This document shows positions 1 through 11,692 of a DNA stretch of 64,000 nucleotides, piece by piece. Source of the stretch: Metridium senile (taxonomy: Eukaryota > Cnidaria > Anthozoa > Actiniaria > Metridiidae); contig OX459095.1 in the NCBI GenBank assembly GCA_949775045.1, forward strand, positions 32,847,564-32,911,563. The letters run 5' to 3'. A program made the translations under genes and the position numbers. The notes under the pieces were generated by a model. The model was not told the DNA's origin and searched no databases. It saw nothing but the letters and a program-made list of their open reading frames with translations. Every line of letters starts with the position of its first letter. The stretch's first letter is position 1.

Positions 1-2237
1 CTTCTCAAATCTCCCCTGAATGTCCACAGAATTTCTGGTAACTTTCACAAATGGAATGAGGGTGGCTCTTGAAATGACACTGAGAAAAAAATAATTACAA
101 GTAATTTACATGTAATTAAATTTTGATTATATTGTTTGTTCTTGTCATATTTCACGTTTTCTTTAAATGTGCTAATTACAAGGATATAAACAATTGAATG
201 TTATTAATAAGAATTAAATAAATATAAAACGTTTTGACGTCATCGTCGTCATAATTGTGCTAATTTAGACTATACTGAGGATGATTTCTCAATCAGAAAC
301 GTAACTTTTATATTTATTTAATTTTTGTAGCTTTCAATTTTTATATCCTTGTAATTGATATATTTTAGCTATTAGTGGTATACAATGGCCACATAAAGAG
401 ACATCATTAAAATCTTAAAGAATAAATAGTTATCTTACGCTTTATCAATGCATAAGTCAGCCAATATCCAATCATTCATTGTTATGACGGGCGATGTTGT
501 ACTTTTGCTGACTCTGTTACAGTTGGCGATGCCTCCCCAATTGAAGGTATCAAGTAAGAGATCTACTAGTTTCTTTCTCTCGTCTGTTGTTCTCCCTGCA
601 TCATCAAGGAAAAATGGCATGGTGCACTCATCCAGCACTCTTGTCTGCATTGCTTCTGATATCCTCCTATAAAACGCTTTTGTTCTGCCAGTTAATGAAA
701 GCATACATTTTGCTGCACGCGATTTCCCAAGATTTGTATCTCCTATGGCGATGGCGATGGGAACCTCGCCCTTCATGTCCATGCATGTTTCATAATTAAC
801 ACCTATCATGCCATGCCCTATACACAGAAAGGAAAAGTTGAAATATTAATGATTGTTATAATGATACGGATATTGGTTGGGGTGCATGCATTGCACGAGC
901 AAAAAGGAAATCCCTCACAATTTTTAATAGTGATATTTTTGTAGCATTTAAATTTATTTGTACAAACTGAGTTATAATTATTGTGAAGTTTAATTACTAT
1001 ATTACCTAGAAGGAAAATAGATGATAACCAGTTTCCTCCAAATGCATTTTTTATTGCGGCAACAAGGGTTTTTAGACCTACTGACCTACTGAGAGGCATC
1101 TTTATGGCGCATTCATGGTCTGGTTTGGCAATGTCTACCCATACTGGATCTTGGGAGTTCCGCTTTGCTTTGTAAAGATTAGAGATCCACTTCACAGTTT
1201 GATTCTCCTCTGCTATTAGGTCTCCACTATGGTTTATCTGGCAATTCTGGCTTAAAACCCATACATTCTGTCCTTTTATCTTACCAACCCGACTAGCCGC
1301 TGTGATGTCTGTTGGAACACCCTCAGTAATACAGTTTCTAATGTAGAGATACATAAACATTCAAAACTTATATGAAGATGAGTTAGGCAAAATCTGACAC
1401 TAGATACCATTACATGGTTAGAAAAATATATTCACAAATTAATGGATAATTATAAGGAACAGATCAATCAATCAGAGAAGCTCACTTTAGAACTAATGTA
1501 CTCTGTCAGATTGGTTGATTTGCTTGCTTAGCACACATCAACACAATTTGCATACGTACAGATTTAAATGGGAAAGTACAGATTTAAATGGGAACCTAAG
1601 GGTAAAACAAGGAAAGTCAATAGTGCCAAGTTGCTTGAATATGTGATCCAACACTTGTACAAATTATTTCAATCTGAATATCAAAGACTCCAGGTTGTGA
1701 TTCATCAGGTATCCAAACAACTTGAAGTGGGTAATTTATGTCACTCACATCTAAGACAAAGAGGTGCCTTTTTCATGGTTATATCATAAATTACATCAGT
1801 AAATAGACCAATGTATTAGTTACCTGTAGTAATGCTCTATCAGGCCTTGCATAAACTCCAGATATTCCGAATCCTTTAAGAGTAGTGTTAGATTCCCAAA
1901 GTCAGTGTTTCTGTTAATTTCTTTGATAAAGTCTTTTTTGCTTGGAGGCTTTCATCAGACACAAAGCATTTACTAAGGTAATAAAATTTCAACATATCAA
2001 TAGATGTCTTATATACTTTACCTATTTCAAATATATTTTATATAAGAAAAAAATAAAGAAACTTTACCGTAGTACGTTATCATATACTCTCTGTACTTCA
2101 CAAATAAAACCACTTGAACCACCAACTGTTACAACATGTTTTATCAATGAAAGTGCAAAAGATGACTTTGGGAAAAACACTCCTCCATTGATGTGACCAA
2201 TTACGCCATTCTGTTGGGTTATTCGTGGCATCCTTTC
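1..2237 (-). CDS. P-loop ATPase, DUF927/helicase-like, partial and frameshifted
   Basis: Five exons read on the minus strand with consistent splice phases: 2068-2237, 1824-1972, 1006-1337, 439-817 and 1-79, the last running off the window. Donors include GTAAAG, GTAACT, GTAATA and GTAAGA; acceptors end in TAG or CAG. The assembled product is about 400 residues and incomplete at both ends. Exon 439-817 carries a Walker A loop (GDTNLGKS), and about 45 residues later an acidic FFLDDAG strand as a Walker B candidate, followed by a conserved-looking NWGGIANCNR stretch. This order (GGN-W-FLLG helix, P-loop, DDAG, switch) resembles the DUF927/phage-type primase-helicase group, so a DNA-dependent ATPase is likely; the family call is inference. 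In exon 1824-1972 the frame breaks at a run of six A near 1936 (one base short), so this copy is probably a pseudogene unless the run is miscalled. It may be an element-derived gene. Confidence 0.6.
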
Positions 2238-2299
2238 CTAATTATCAATTAATACATACATTAAATTGCATGTTCTTGTGATGGGAAATAATAACACAA

Positions 2300-3557
2300 C
2301 AATAATAATAACAATACAATACAATAAACTTTATTGATACTCCCCAGAATGGATCTTCCTATCAATTTACAAATATAATGTAATATAATATAATGATAAA
2401 TATAATGAGTAAAAATATATATAATATATAAAAAACTAGGGATATTAAAAATTATAGTAATATAAATAGCAGTTCAATATATATACAAAACTAAGAATAA
2501 TGGTTAAGAATTGGGATACATTAAATTACTAACAAAGCCATCTATTCACGTAATAGTCCTTAACATTCTTTTTAAAAATTGTTACTGATTTGGCACATCT
2601 AATTTACTGAGGCAGGGAGTTCCATATTTTAGTTCCTCTATAAAAAAATGAATTCTGCGCCTTGGCAGTCCTGCATTTAGGCAGGTTTAAGTCATTATTA
2701 TTTATTGTATTATATTTATGTATGTCAGATCGTTTGGCTATTCGTTTTGCTAAATATTCTGGTGATAAGTTGTTAAGGCATTTGAACATTAATACAGCAT
2801 CACGTATGCGAAGACAATCCTTTACAGGCCGAAGCTTGAGGTTCTTTAGCGTGGGCGTTATGTGGTCGAATTTCCTTTTTCCTGACAGCAAACGAGCAGC
2901 AAAATTTTGCACTAGCTGGAGTTTTGCAACATTTGACTTACTGGTACCTGACCAAACTGAAGAGCAATAAAACAACTTCGTAAAAACAAGTGCATTGATG
3001 ACAGTGAGTAAAGTTGTTTTCTCAAAGAGATGACGAATCCTGCTAATCATACATAGTTTGCCCATCAGGTCGGCTGTCAAGGAGGAAATTTGCTGATCAA
3101 AGGACAAATGTTTGTCCAATATCACTCCTAAGTCCTTAACAGAGTTCACAACAGGGAATTCTTTTCCCAGGAAATCAATAGACGAAATTGTTGTTCGCGC
3201 CAACATTTGGCTGCTGGCAAACACGCAGAACTTTGTCTTGTTTGGATTTATAAGTAAATGGATGGCGCTACACCACGCGGCCACTCGGTTTAGATCTTGC
3301 TTTACGTCATCTAATCCTCCATTAGGATCCCCGTTGGAGAAGGAGATGTATAGTTTAGAGTCATCAACGTACGACTCCAATAAACAGTTGTTACATACAG
3401 TTGATAGGTCGTTGATATACAAGTTGAATAGCAGGGGCCCAAGTATAGACCCTTGCGGGACTCCATGTTTGATCAGAAGGGGACTAAATAGAGCAATACA
3501 CCCAGGAAGATCACTAGAGTATAAAAAGCTGGTGGACATATAAAAATACCACAACAA
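2300..3557 (-). mobile_element. 5'-truncated LINE (APE/Jockey-CR1-type), reverse transcriptase C-terminal part
   Basis: A minus-strand frame from 3557 to 2604 encodes 317 residues of a non-LTR reverse transcriptase. Motif B reads GVPQGSILGPLLF and the catalytic box reads YVDD. It is followed by a thumb region and the usual LINE C-terminal tail with a predicted LVQNFAARLL helix. The fingers, endonuclease and ORF1 are absent, as expected from 5' truncation during target-primed reverse transcription. The 3' UTR runs to about 2310, where AATAAA-like sequence and a short TTATTG/ATTGT-type tail occur (seen as caataataataacaatac on the plus strand). Neighbouring ORFs on the plus strand are shadows of this one. 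Confidence 0.85.
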
Positions 3558-4239
3558 TAGTATACATATTGAAAATAGTTATAATAATGAATACTGAGAT
3601 TCAGTTTAAAATTTCCTTTGGTTTTCATGTCTTTCCTCGAGCCCCAACCCCCTCCCCGAAGTTAATAAGCAAATAAATGCTATAAGAAATGTGATGGAAT
3701 AAATTTGAAAGTGGGGCCTGCATGTGCAGTGTTTTTATGTGGGGGATCAGGGCTCACATTTATTGTTTTGTAATATTTTACCATAGAAATTTTGCTGTCA
3801 CGCTGGGGCAAACGACCCCCTCAAATCGATCATTTAGATTACATTTTTCATAACTTTCTATGCTTTTATTATTTTTTGCTGAAACTTTCTCAATGGGAAG
3901 GAACTATCGCGATAAATGATTTTTGATATTTTGATGACACAAATTTGATATTGATATTATGACGTCATAATCAATGTTACGATTTTATTGCAAATTTTGG
4001 AATCACAAATCTGAGCATTTCATTTCATTATTATGAAAGGTATGCACAATGCGATTTGAAATCTGAAAACCGTTTTTCGATAGGATTTACATTTGTTGAG
4101 TTATAAAGGATTGAAAAATCGGGTACCCACCCCTCCCCATCAACGAAATTTTTAAGAAAAATATGGTAAAACAAACCCTTCGGAGAAACTTTTTCAGTAT
4201 GCCATAAAAAGAACCCATTTATCGCTTAAAATACAACAC
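3558..4239. other. Intergenic, no gene seen
   Basis: AT-rich sequence between the truncated LINE and the TTAA foldback element. No open frame with motif content, no repeat arms and no RNA gene could be recognised. Confidence 0.5.
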
Positions 4240-6810
4240 TTAAGAGTGACTGTCAGGAAGAACCAGACAAATTCGAAATATCGTGGCAAAAATCGATTTT
4301 GCTCATATTTTGTAGTTCGATACCCTATCATGTTATAAGAACTCCTGTGAACTTAGTTTTTAAAAATTTGTTTTCGTTTGGGAGCAATTTGAATTATTAT
4401 GCGAGAAGGCAAATATGCTAATTTGACGAATCTGAAATAGAGACCACTCGGCGATCTCGTGCACAAAATACAAACAATATTTAACCTTAAAAACCTAATA
4501 ATCTTTAAATATGCTATCTCTATATGCCTCATAGCGTATTTCAGACTTGTAGCTTTAACGATGAATTTTGGGCAGAATTTTGTTCAGGAGACAGTTTTCA
4601 TGAGCTAAAAAATACCCTCAAAACAGCCGCGAATTAAACTATGTTCGATATAACGGAATAGTTTGATATTCACTGTGTGTGAAGTTAAGATATTTTCTTA
4701 AAATACTGCCGAAAAATATTGCTAGGTTTTTATGTTTTGAAGTTGTTACAGTCGATCTAAGTTGCCTAAATTGGCTGGGTTTTTTTACGATCATTTTTGC
4801 ATAATTAGCAACGATAATGAGCGTCAAAACAATAATACTATTTGCAACAATCTTGTATTAACCGTATTTAACATCATCAATGAGTCAATTTGTATTCCTT
4901 ATTGTAGTTAGAACAATATTTATTCCAACTCGATATAAATCATGCATGTATTTTCGGGGTTTTGATGGTTTTGTAGCTTTTTGTTTATACAAAACCAAGG
5001 AGCATTGCGTGACAACTGGTAAGATAATTATCATTCTCACTTGTACAAGGTGCTTGGCAGCATTCTAATACCGGTAATGTAATATTTTGATTTCGTATTC
5101 TACACATTTGCTATAGCTGCCATGAGTATAAAGTGCTTACATCCACAAAGCATTCATGTATGTATAAAAGCAGCTCTAATAATTAGAAAAATGTTTGTTC
5201 AAATTTATACAAATGATTTTTGTGATCATAAATCAAAAGAACAGTAAATCTCCTATAGACCCTTTCATAAGTCCCTAAGTGTTGTGTTTTCCGCCGTTAA
5301 CGTCCAATTTAATATTATTTTTGTTGAAATTTGTACAATATTCAAGAAATTGAGTTGTACCTCTAATAAACGGTCACCCTAGGGACTTTTCAAAGTGGCC
5401 GCTCAATAGATGTTGGCCGATGAATAAAGGTTCGGCATAAATCTACATATAAAGGGTGGAAATGGCACGTTACTTATCGGTTATTTTAATAAATCTGTGT
5501 CTTTTAAATAAAAGAAAATACATTAATTTTGAGTATTGCTCTTTAGACTTTCTCAAAGTCCGTTTTTTTCGTATTGGTTTCTCTCGTTTATCTCGTTTAT
5601 CTCTCCTTTATCTAGTCGTTTAGCGACTCGTCAAAATAAAGAGTGTATAGTCGACTTGTAGCAAGTCTGCCAAATATTGCAATTAGAAACTGCATTATTT
5701 GTTTATATAAGCATCGTATTATTGCTAAAATAACGTACTACTCAAACCTGTGTTTCGTTTCTTACAAAAGATATAAAATAAAACATTTATACTGGAGTTT
5801 TTATCAGAAATAAGATCGGCCATTATCTTGTAAATTTCATTTTGTAGACTTTAAAGATGGGATAATAGACAATCTGCTCTCAAAGAACAACTAACGGTAT
5901 ATCTATCTTCTATCCAAAAACACTACTACTATTCTATTCTACTATTATATAATTTCGGCTTATTGAAGGAATTGTGTTGAATTGTGTCATATTATGCATT
6001 ATATAATATTTTTGTATGACTTCTATCAGATTCATTTTAGTATTTCAAAGGGCAGTATCTAAAAGTCTTGCCAGATCTATTTTTAGTAACACTCGCACGA
6101 GGATATAATTAGCTTTGTATAAACAAAACGATCCGGATCAAAACCCCGAAAATACATGCATGATTTATATCGAGTTGGAATAAATATTGCTCTATTAATA
6201 CAAGATTGTTGCAAATAGTATTATTGTTTTGACGCTCATTATCGTTGCTAATTATGCAAAAATGATCGTAAAAAACAGCCAATTTAGGCAACTTAGATCG
6301 ACTGTAACAACTTCAAAACATAAAAACCTAGCAATATTTTTCGGCAGTGTTTTAAGAAATTATCTTAACTTCACACACAGTGAATATCAAACTATTCCGT
6401 TATATCGAACATAGTTTAATTCGCGGCTGTTTTGAGGGTATTTTTTAGCTCATGAAAACTGTGTCCTGAACAAAATTCTGCCAAAACTTCATCGTTAAAG
6501 CTACAAGTCTGAAATACGCTATGAGGCATAGAGATAGCATATTTAAAGATTATTAGGTTTTTAAGGTTAAATATTGTTTGTATTTTGAGCACGAGATCGC
6601 CGAGTGGTCTCTATTTCAGAGTCGTCGAATTAGCATATTTGCCTTCTCGCATAATAATTCAAATTTCTCCCAAACGAAAACAATTTTTAAAAAACTAAGT
6701 TCACAGGAGTTCTTACAACATGATAGGGTATCGAACTGCAAAATATGAACAAAATCGATGAATCGACTTTTGCCACGATATGTCTGGTTCTTACTGACAG
6801 TCACTCTTAA
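4240..6810. mobile_element. Large TTAA-flanked foldback element with ~700 bp inverted arms
   Basis: Left arm 4244-5003 and right arm 6111-6806 are inverted copies (about 90 percent alike by eye), separated by a loop of about 1.1 kb. Both outer ends read TTAAGAGTGACTGTCAG when viewed from outside, so the element sits between TTAA tetranucleotides (4240-4243 and 6807-6810). TTAA targeting is typical of piggyBac and Kolobok transposons, so this is probably a non-autonomous member. No transposase is visible inside. The arms contain matching short frames (4639-4827 minus, 6229-6414 plus), which I treat as a by-product of arm identity. Confidence 0.8.
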
Positions 6811-8780
6811 TGGCTTCTAAAATCGTATGGAAATAGATTTTTTAATTTCCCTCTATGGAAAGATATTTAGCAAATTATCCCGTTTTGACTATGTAAACAT
6901 TGTCGATTTCAAGGTACAGCGTTGATAACAGAGAAAGTAAACACATTGTACTGCACATGCGTGATTCTCCTGAGAATCTTGCAAATATCGCATGCTAAGT
7001 ATCAAAGCTTTTTGGAAAGAAGTAACAGGACTCGAAGCATAAAATACGCTAAAGGTTCTCATTGGGGAACGATTGTTGAAGCATGTGTCTAGGTAGGATA
7101 TAAGATGTCTCATTATAAAGTCCTGAACCGATTGCTCGGCATTTTGGATTGGCATTCATTGGCATTTTGTTCAAAGAGAAACTGCTGGGATGTTCGAACA
7201 CATTGATCACCTCGATTGAGCTTGTTACACAGCCTAAACTGGTTTAAAAGGAGTGACAAACAAATCTTTAAATCGGGCGTTAATTGGTAAGTATATAAAT
7301 TGTTGATGTACATTTATGTTACAAGGAGAAAATTTCGCCAAGCTTTTCATATTATTTGTTCTTGAAGGAAATGTAGAATAGTATTAAACAGTATGCTACA
7401 TATAAATTGGAACAGTACAACCTCAATGTGAAGACTTTAGTTGGACGGATTTCTCCAAATGAAATGGCGCTCAAATTTTATAGATATTAAAATTTGTTTC
7501 AGTAATAGGAAATATAAACGATGTAAATAAATGGACAATATCTTAGTTTGTCCACAGTACATACAAGCTTCGAGAGGCTCAGAGATAAAGGAATAATTTT
7601 GGCGCCAACTTTTTTGGCGGGAAGACTCCGAGCAAAAGTCAGAGCTTCGATGAAGCTTTTAACTTTATATCTAGATTAGCGCATAAATGAAGAAATGTAA
7701 ATGGTTACCGAAAGTATAAATAAATCTCTAGTCTTCGTAACTGCTACAGTCGTTCATAGGCACAAGAGTGGCAAATCGAGGGTAGATTGAATTTGGTTGG
7801 AAGCTCGATCGAAGACGAAGGCTCGAACAAATTCAAAAATAGAGGGGAAATGTGTCAAAACTTGTAGTGCGTTTTGTATCAGAACGTAAAATACTTTAAT
7901 TCTATGAGGTTCTTACCTTTTTGTCCACGATATAATATCAAAAGAAATCTGCTTCACTCTACTGCTACTTCTCTATTCCAATGTTACGTTGTGTGCTGAA
8001 CTGTAAACCGGTATATCAGAGTTAGATCAGATAGATATAAATGCTTATTCACTCAAAACAAATTTGAATATCTATCTATCTAACTATCCCTACAGGGGGT
8101 AGTGCCAGATCATAGAAAACTATTGTTTTAGCTGGATATTTCTTACTGATCCCTCTCCCCAAGGGAGAAATTGGTAAAAATGTTCAAAATGGCGGACGAA
8201 GAACACCAAATTATAGGTTGTTTACAATAAAATATTTCTTACAATTTCGAAGTAAATGGAATTTTTTCTGGCGCCGTTTCATGAGTAAATACCTATACTT
8301 TAACAACATGGAAAACAAAACTAATAATAAGTCATTTTAAAGGTAAAATTGGTGATAAATGAAGGCTATACAGAGAATATGTATATTTGTTGACTATTTC
8401 CTTTTGTAATAAAACTTTCTTCATGATTTTTGTTATATAGTTGACTTTTAGGCGGGAAAAGGCCGTACGCGAGCATATTTAGCAAACTTTGGTCTCAAAT
8501 TGCATATCCATCTAAATTTTCTCTCGGTAAATACTGATCTATTTGAGTCATTTGTCTTAAAAATTCGACAATTCTTTACTAGCTTGTTGACAAATCCTTA
8601 GAGAAAAGCTGCTCCTAAACAACTTGTCTTCGTTCTAGAAGAGCTAACTCAACTTAAAAGCTTAAATCTACTCAGATTATATTGATGTTAGTTTACATGC
8701 AGCTCTTTTAGGAGCTAGTATTGTATGTAATTCTGACTAAACATGTCTGTAAAAGTAGAATGTGCTTGGGCTAGAGTATG
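6811..8780. other. Intergenic, no supported gene
   Basis: No coding frame longer than about 90 codons and no known motif. An ATGGCGGACGAAGAA start-like sequence at 8189, in a context resembling first exons elsewhere in the window, is followed by GTTGTT rather than a good donor, so it is not called. Confidence 0.4.
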
Positions 8781-8881
8781 CATTAGACAAACCAAGAGTC
8801 TATGTTCTATAAAAAAATCGTTGTTGGCTGAGAACAAAATGGCGTAGTACTACATATCAATCAAACCATACATCAATCAAT

Positions 8882-9703
8882 ATGTCTAAAGAACCAGATA
8901 AACTTACAATTAACTCAATGAAACAGATGTGGAAAGAAGAACTGTTACCTAGTATTAGGAGTGAAATAAGAAACGAAATCAAAGTAGAGATTGACCAACT
9001 GAAGCAATCTATCAACCAACTCTCAGATCGGTATACTCAGATCGAAAATTCTCAAACATTTATCTCACAAAAATTTGATGAAATGGTTAGATCACTACAA
9101 GAGTCCAAGAGTCACATCTTATCCCTAGAACACAAAATAAAGAAGCAAGAGAGTTTAATGGCAGAGCTAAAAGAAGAAGCGAGTTCTCGCGATGAAGAAT
9201 TGGATGAAATGCAACAATATTCTAGACGAGACTGTATTGAAATAGTGGGGATTCCGCGTCTGCCACAAAATAATCCTCGGAAATTGTTTAAAGAGTTATG
9301 TTCCTCGATTGATATCAATTTGGAAGACCACGAGATCTCAACAGTTCATCGGCTTCCCGATACGAAGAAAACGAAAAACCGAATGATTGCTAAACTTGTT
9401 CGCCGCGATATGAAAGAAAGGATTTATCAGAGCAAAAAAAAACTGGTAGGTAAAACTTCAAAGATATTACCATCAGTTAACTCAGATAAATCGTTAACTA
9501 ATCCATCCAAGATATTCATTAATGAATCCTTAACAAGCATGAGAAAGCAAATATTCAGTAAAGCGTACAAATACAAGAAAGATAACGACTTCAAGTACCT
9601 ATGGATATCCAATGGTAAAATATTCTTAAAAGAGAAGGATTCTTCACCAGTAAATAGTTTTACCACCATGAGAGCCTTTGAAGACTTTGAAGTGTCACAC
9701 TAG
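8882..9703 (+). CDS. LINE ORF1 RNA-binding protein
   Basis: 273 residues. The first 110 or so residues are charged and heptad-like (repeated IRNEIKVEIDQLKQS-type helices), consistent with a coiled coil. They lead into a YSRRDCIEIVGIP stretch, which resembles the RRM-like domain of LINE ORF1 proteins, and a basic C-terminal region with an IFINESLTSMRKQ motif. Such proteins form trimers that bind the element RNA as a chaperone; that role is inferred from the family. It is 21 bases upstream of ORF2 and appears intact. Confidence 0.8.
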   Translation: MSKEPDKLTINSMKQMWKEELLPSIRSEIRNEIKVEIDQLKQSINQLSDRYTQIENSQTFISQKFDEMVRSLQESKSHILSLEHKIKKQESLMAELKEEASSRDEELDEMQQYSRRDCIEIVGIPRLPQNNPRKLFKELCSSIDINLEDHEISTVHRLPDTKKTKNRMIAKLVRRDMKERIYQSKKKLVGKTSKILPSVNSDKSLTNPSKIFINESLTSMRKQIFSKAYKYKKDNDFKYLWISNGKIFLKEKDSSPVNSFTTMRAFEDFEVSH

Positions 9704-9724
9704 AAATAAAACATTGACTATCAA

Positions 9725-11024
9725 ATGAATCATACAGAAAAATCAGATACTGATTTCTACAACTTGCTTCCAAATCCTGATCAATCTGATGAGCAAGACT
9801 TAGACAACATGCTTCAACTACCATCATCTGAATATTTCTCAGCTTCTGAACTTAACAATTTTCTTAATTCCAAAAACTGTACCAAATCATTATCAAGTAT
9901 TCATTTTAATATAAGAAGCCTACCCAAAAATTTTGATCAATTGAATGATCACCTTTCTACATTTGATAGGATAATAGATATAATAGCTATTTCAGAAACT
10001 AGGCTTAATGACAAGACTGTTTCTAATATTGATCTTCCCCATTATGATTTATATCAAGATAATTCCCCAACTATGGCAGGTGGTGTTGCTCTATATATGT
10101 CCAAACATCTCAAATCAAAACATAGACCTGATCTTAAGCTTCAAATGGAGTCAGTTGAATCTTGCTGGGTTGAATTTGACACTTCTAACTCTAGAAGTAC
10201 AATAATTGGCTGTGTTTATAGACACCCACATGCCAGCCTTGAGGAATTCACTCAACAATTAGAAGAATTAATTAAACAATTTAGTAATAACCAAACTATT
10301 TACATACTAAGTGATTTTAATATTGACCTTCTGAAATATGAGGATCACCTACTTACTGAAAATTATGTTAATATGTTGTTTAGTAATTCTTTTTATCCAC
10401 TTATAACTAAACCTACTAGAATAACTGACCACTCTGCTACCCTCATCGACCATATTTATACAAATTCTCCTAATTTTGACTTTACCGCAGGAATTATATC
10501 ACTTGATATTACAGATCATTTACCTATCTTTTGTGTTTTACCAGATAATAAGAGTAAAGACAAAACAATTATTTACTATAGAGATTACAGTAAATTTAAC
10601 AAGGAAAGGTACTTGCATGACCTACAAAATATCAATTGGCATTCTACTTATGATAACAATTTAAATATTTCTGCAATGAATATTGTAAATAACATTCAAA
10701 CAGTAATAGACAAACATGCTCCAATGAAATTAGCATCAAGAAGGAAAACAAAAGTCCTGAAGAAACCATGGCTAACCAAGGGAATACTTCAATCCATTAA
10801 AACCAAACAAAAAATGTATCACAACTCAAGAATGAATCCGCAGGACATTGAAAAGTCAGTTAAGTACAAAAACTATTCCAACTTACTAAATAACATTATA
10901 AAACAGAAGAAAAAATTATATTGGACAGAACAGTTTGATAACCATAAAACTAATTTAAAGAAAACATGGAAATTGATAGGTCAACTAGTGAAGCTGAATT
11001 GTTTCCTGATAAGCTAGTGATTAA
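9725..11024 (+). CDS. LINE ORF2, AP-like endonuclease part (interrupted)
   Basis: Encodes the N-terminal endonuclease/exonuclease/phosphatase domain of a LINE polyprotein. Visible blocks are SIHFNIRSLP, ISETRLND (catalytic E), GCVYRHPH, LSDFNIDLL (D..N), SATLIDHIY and ITDHLPIF (terminal D-H). After the domain a basic linker follows. The frame shifts by one around 10980: one frame ends at a stop at 11015, while the other continues as ELFPDKLVIN to the insertion point. This damage is separate from the big insertion. The reverse transcriptase half is at 35384-37067. Confidence 0.85.
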
Positions 11025-11114
11025 TTGTCTAGAGCATAGGATCGGTCACGTGACTGCTTGTCTCACATGGCTCGGTCGGGACTGGGTACTATGTATCCCG
11101 TGTCAATATGGCGG
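11025..11114 (+). repeat. Left terminal inverted repeat of the giant element
   Basis: Outer 18 bp match the right end exactly; then a divergent spacer of about 52 bp; then 20 bp identical to the right end and ending in ATGGCGG. The bipartite layout suggests an outer cleavage site plus an inner binding site or a transcription start region. Confidence 0.85.
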
Positions 11115-11250
11115 ACAAAGATGGCGGACAGAAGCGTGGAGTCTTTTGTGATGTAAACGTGATAGAAATACACAGAACAGACCTTATTTTCTTTGAGGAT
11201 GTTTATATTTTACATCGAATATTGTTTCCGATCTCATTTGGGTTGTAATC

Positions 11251-11289
11251 AGGCGGTGAACGGCCTCTCCCCGAAAAGCACTATGGGAT
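11251..11289 (+). promoter_or_regulatory. Conserved ~39 bp promoter-proximal core, left copy
   Basis: The block from AGGCGGTG through GGCCTCTCCCCG to GCACTATGGGAT is repeated in inverted orientation at 24353-24391, about 96 bases upstream of the XPG start codon. Here it lies in the presumed 5' leader of the transposase gene, just before a splice donor (CGAACG/GTAAGT near 11340). Only a few positions differ between copies. I infer a shared promoter or initiator element coordinating the two genes. Confidence 0.6.
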
Positions 11290-11692
11290 TGTATTTCAAC
11301 ACATTTCGTTGCAAGATGGCAAATGTGAGGTTTTCGAACGGTAAGTTTGATAGCTTTTTTTAAATATAATTCTTGGTTTATTTTGAAAGTTTTTGCATGA
11401 TAGCAAAGAGGATTTATCATTGTTCAAACCCCGATGTGGTTTTAATATGAGTCGGCTAGTAATTTCGAAATTATGCCTGTGTTGTCCGATGTGGTGATTT
11501 TGTGTTTGTCCTCGTGTAACTTGAGTAGGGTTATATTTTTTGCCCAAACTGCATCTAATTTTGAGGAACCTCATGAAAAAATAGCATAAATGTATTCTTT
11601 TAATACCTGTAATTCATAATATTTGATCGCTCCCAATCGCTCCCCATTCCAAAGGGACAAACTACTAACTTGAAATCTTGTCATATTTCAGG

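Larger units (their letters stand above)
8780..11024 (+). mobile_element. LINE B, 5' half (ORF1 plus endonuclease part of ORF2)
   Basis: Contains ORF1 (8882-9703) and the first part of ORF2 (9725-11024), and stops exactly at a TAA duplicated at 35384. The rest of the same element continues at 35384-37378, so both halves form one LINE of about 4.3 kb split by the 24.4 kb insertion. The 5' boundary at about 8780 is approximate; no target-site duplication was identified. Confidence 0.85.

Noticed and set aside
1568..1789. 73-codon plus-strand frame, and an opposing minus frame
   Set aside because: The flanking minus exons 1824-1972 and 1006-1337 join in phase across this stretch, so it is intron.
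4639..6414. Matching 61-62 codon frames in both arms of the TTAA foldback
   Set aside because: The identity follows from arm identity; no motif and no neighbouring exon.
11108..11251. 47-codon frame from ATGGCGGACAAAGATGG at the left TIR
   Set aside because: It mirrors the gene start at the right TIR, but no splice joins it in frame to the transposase exons; it may be leader.
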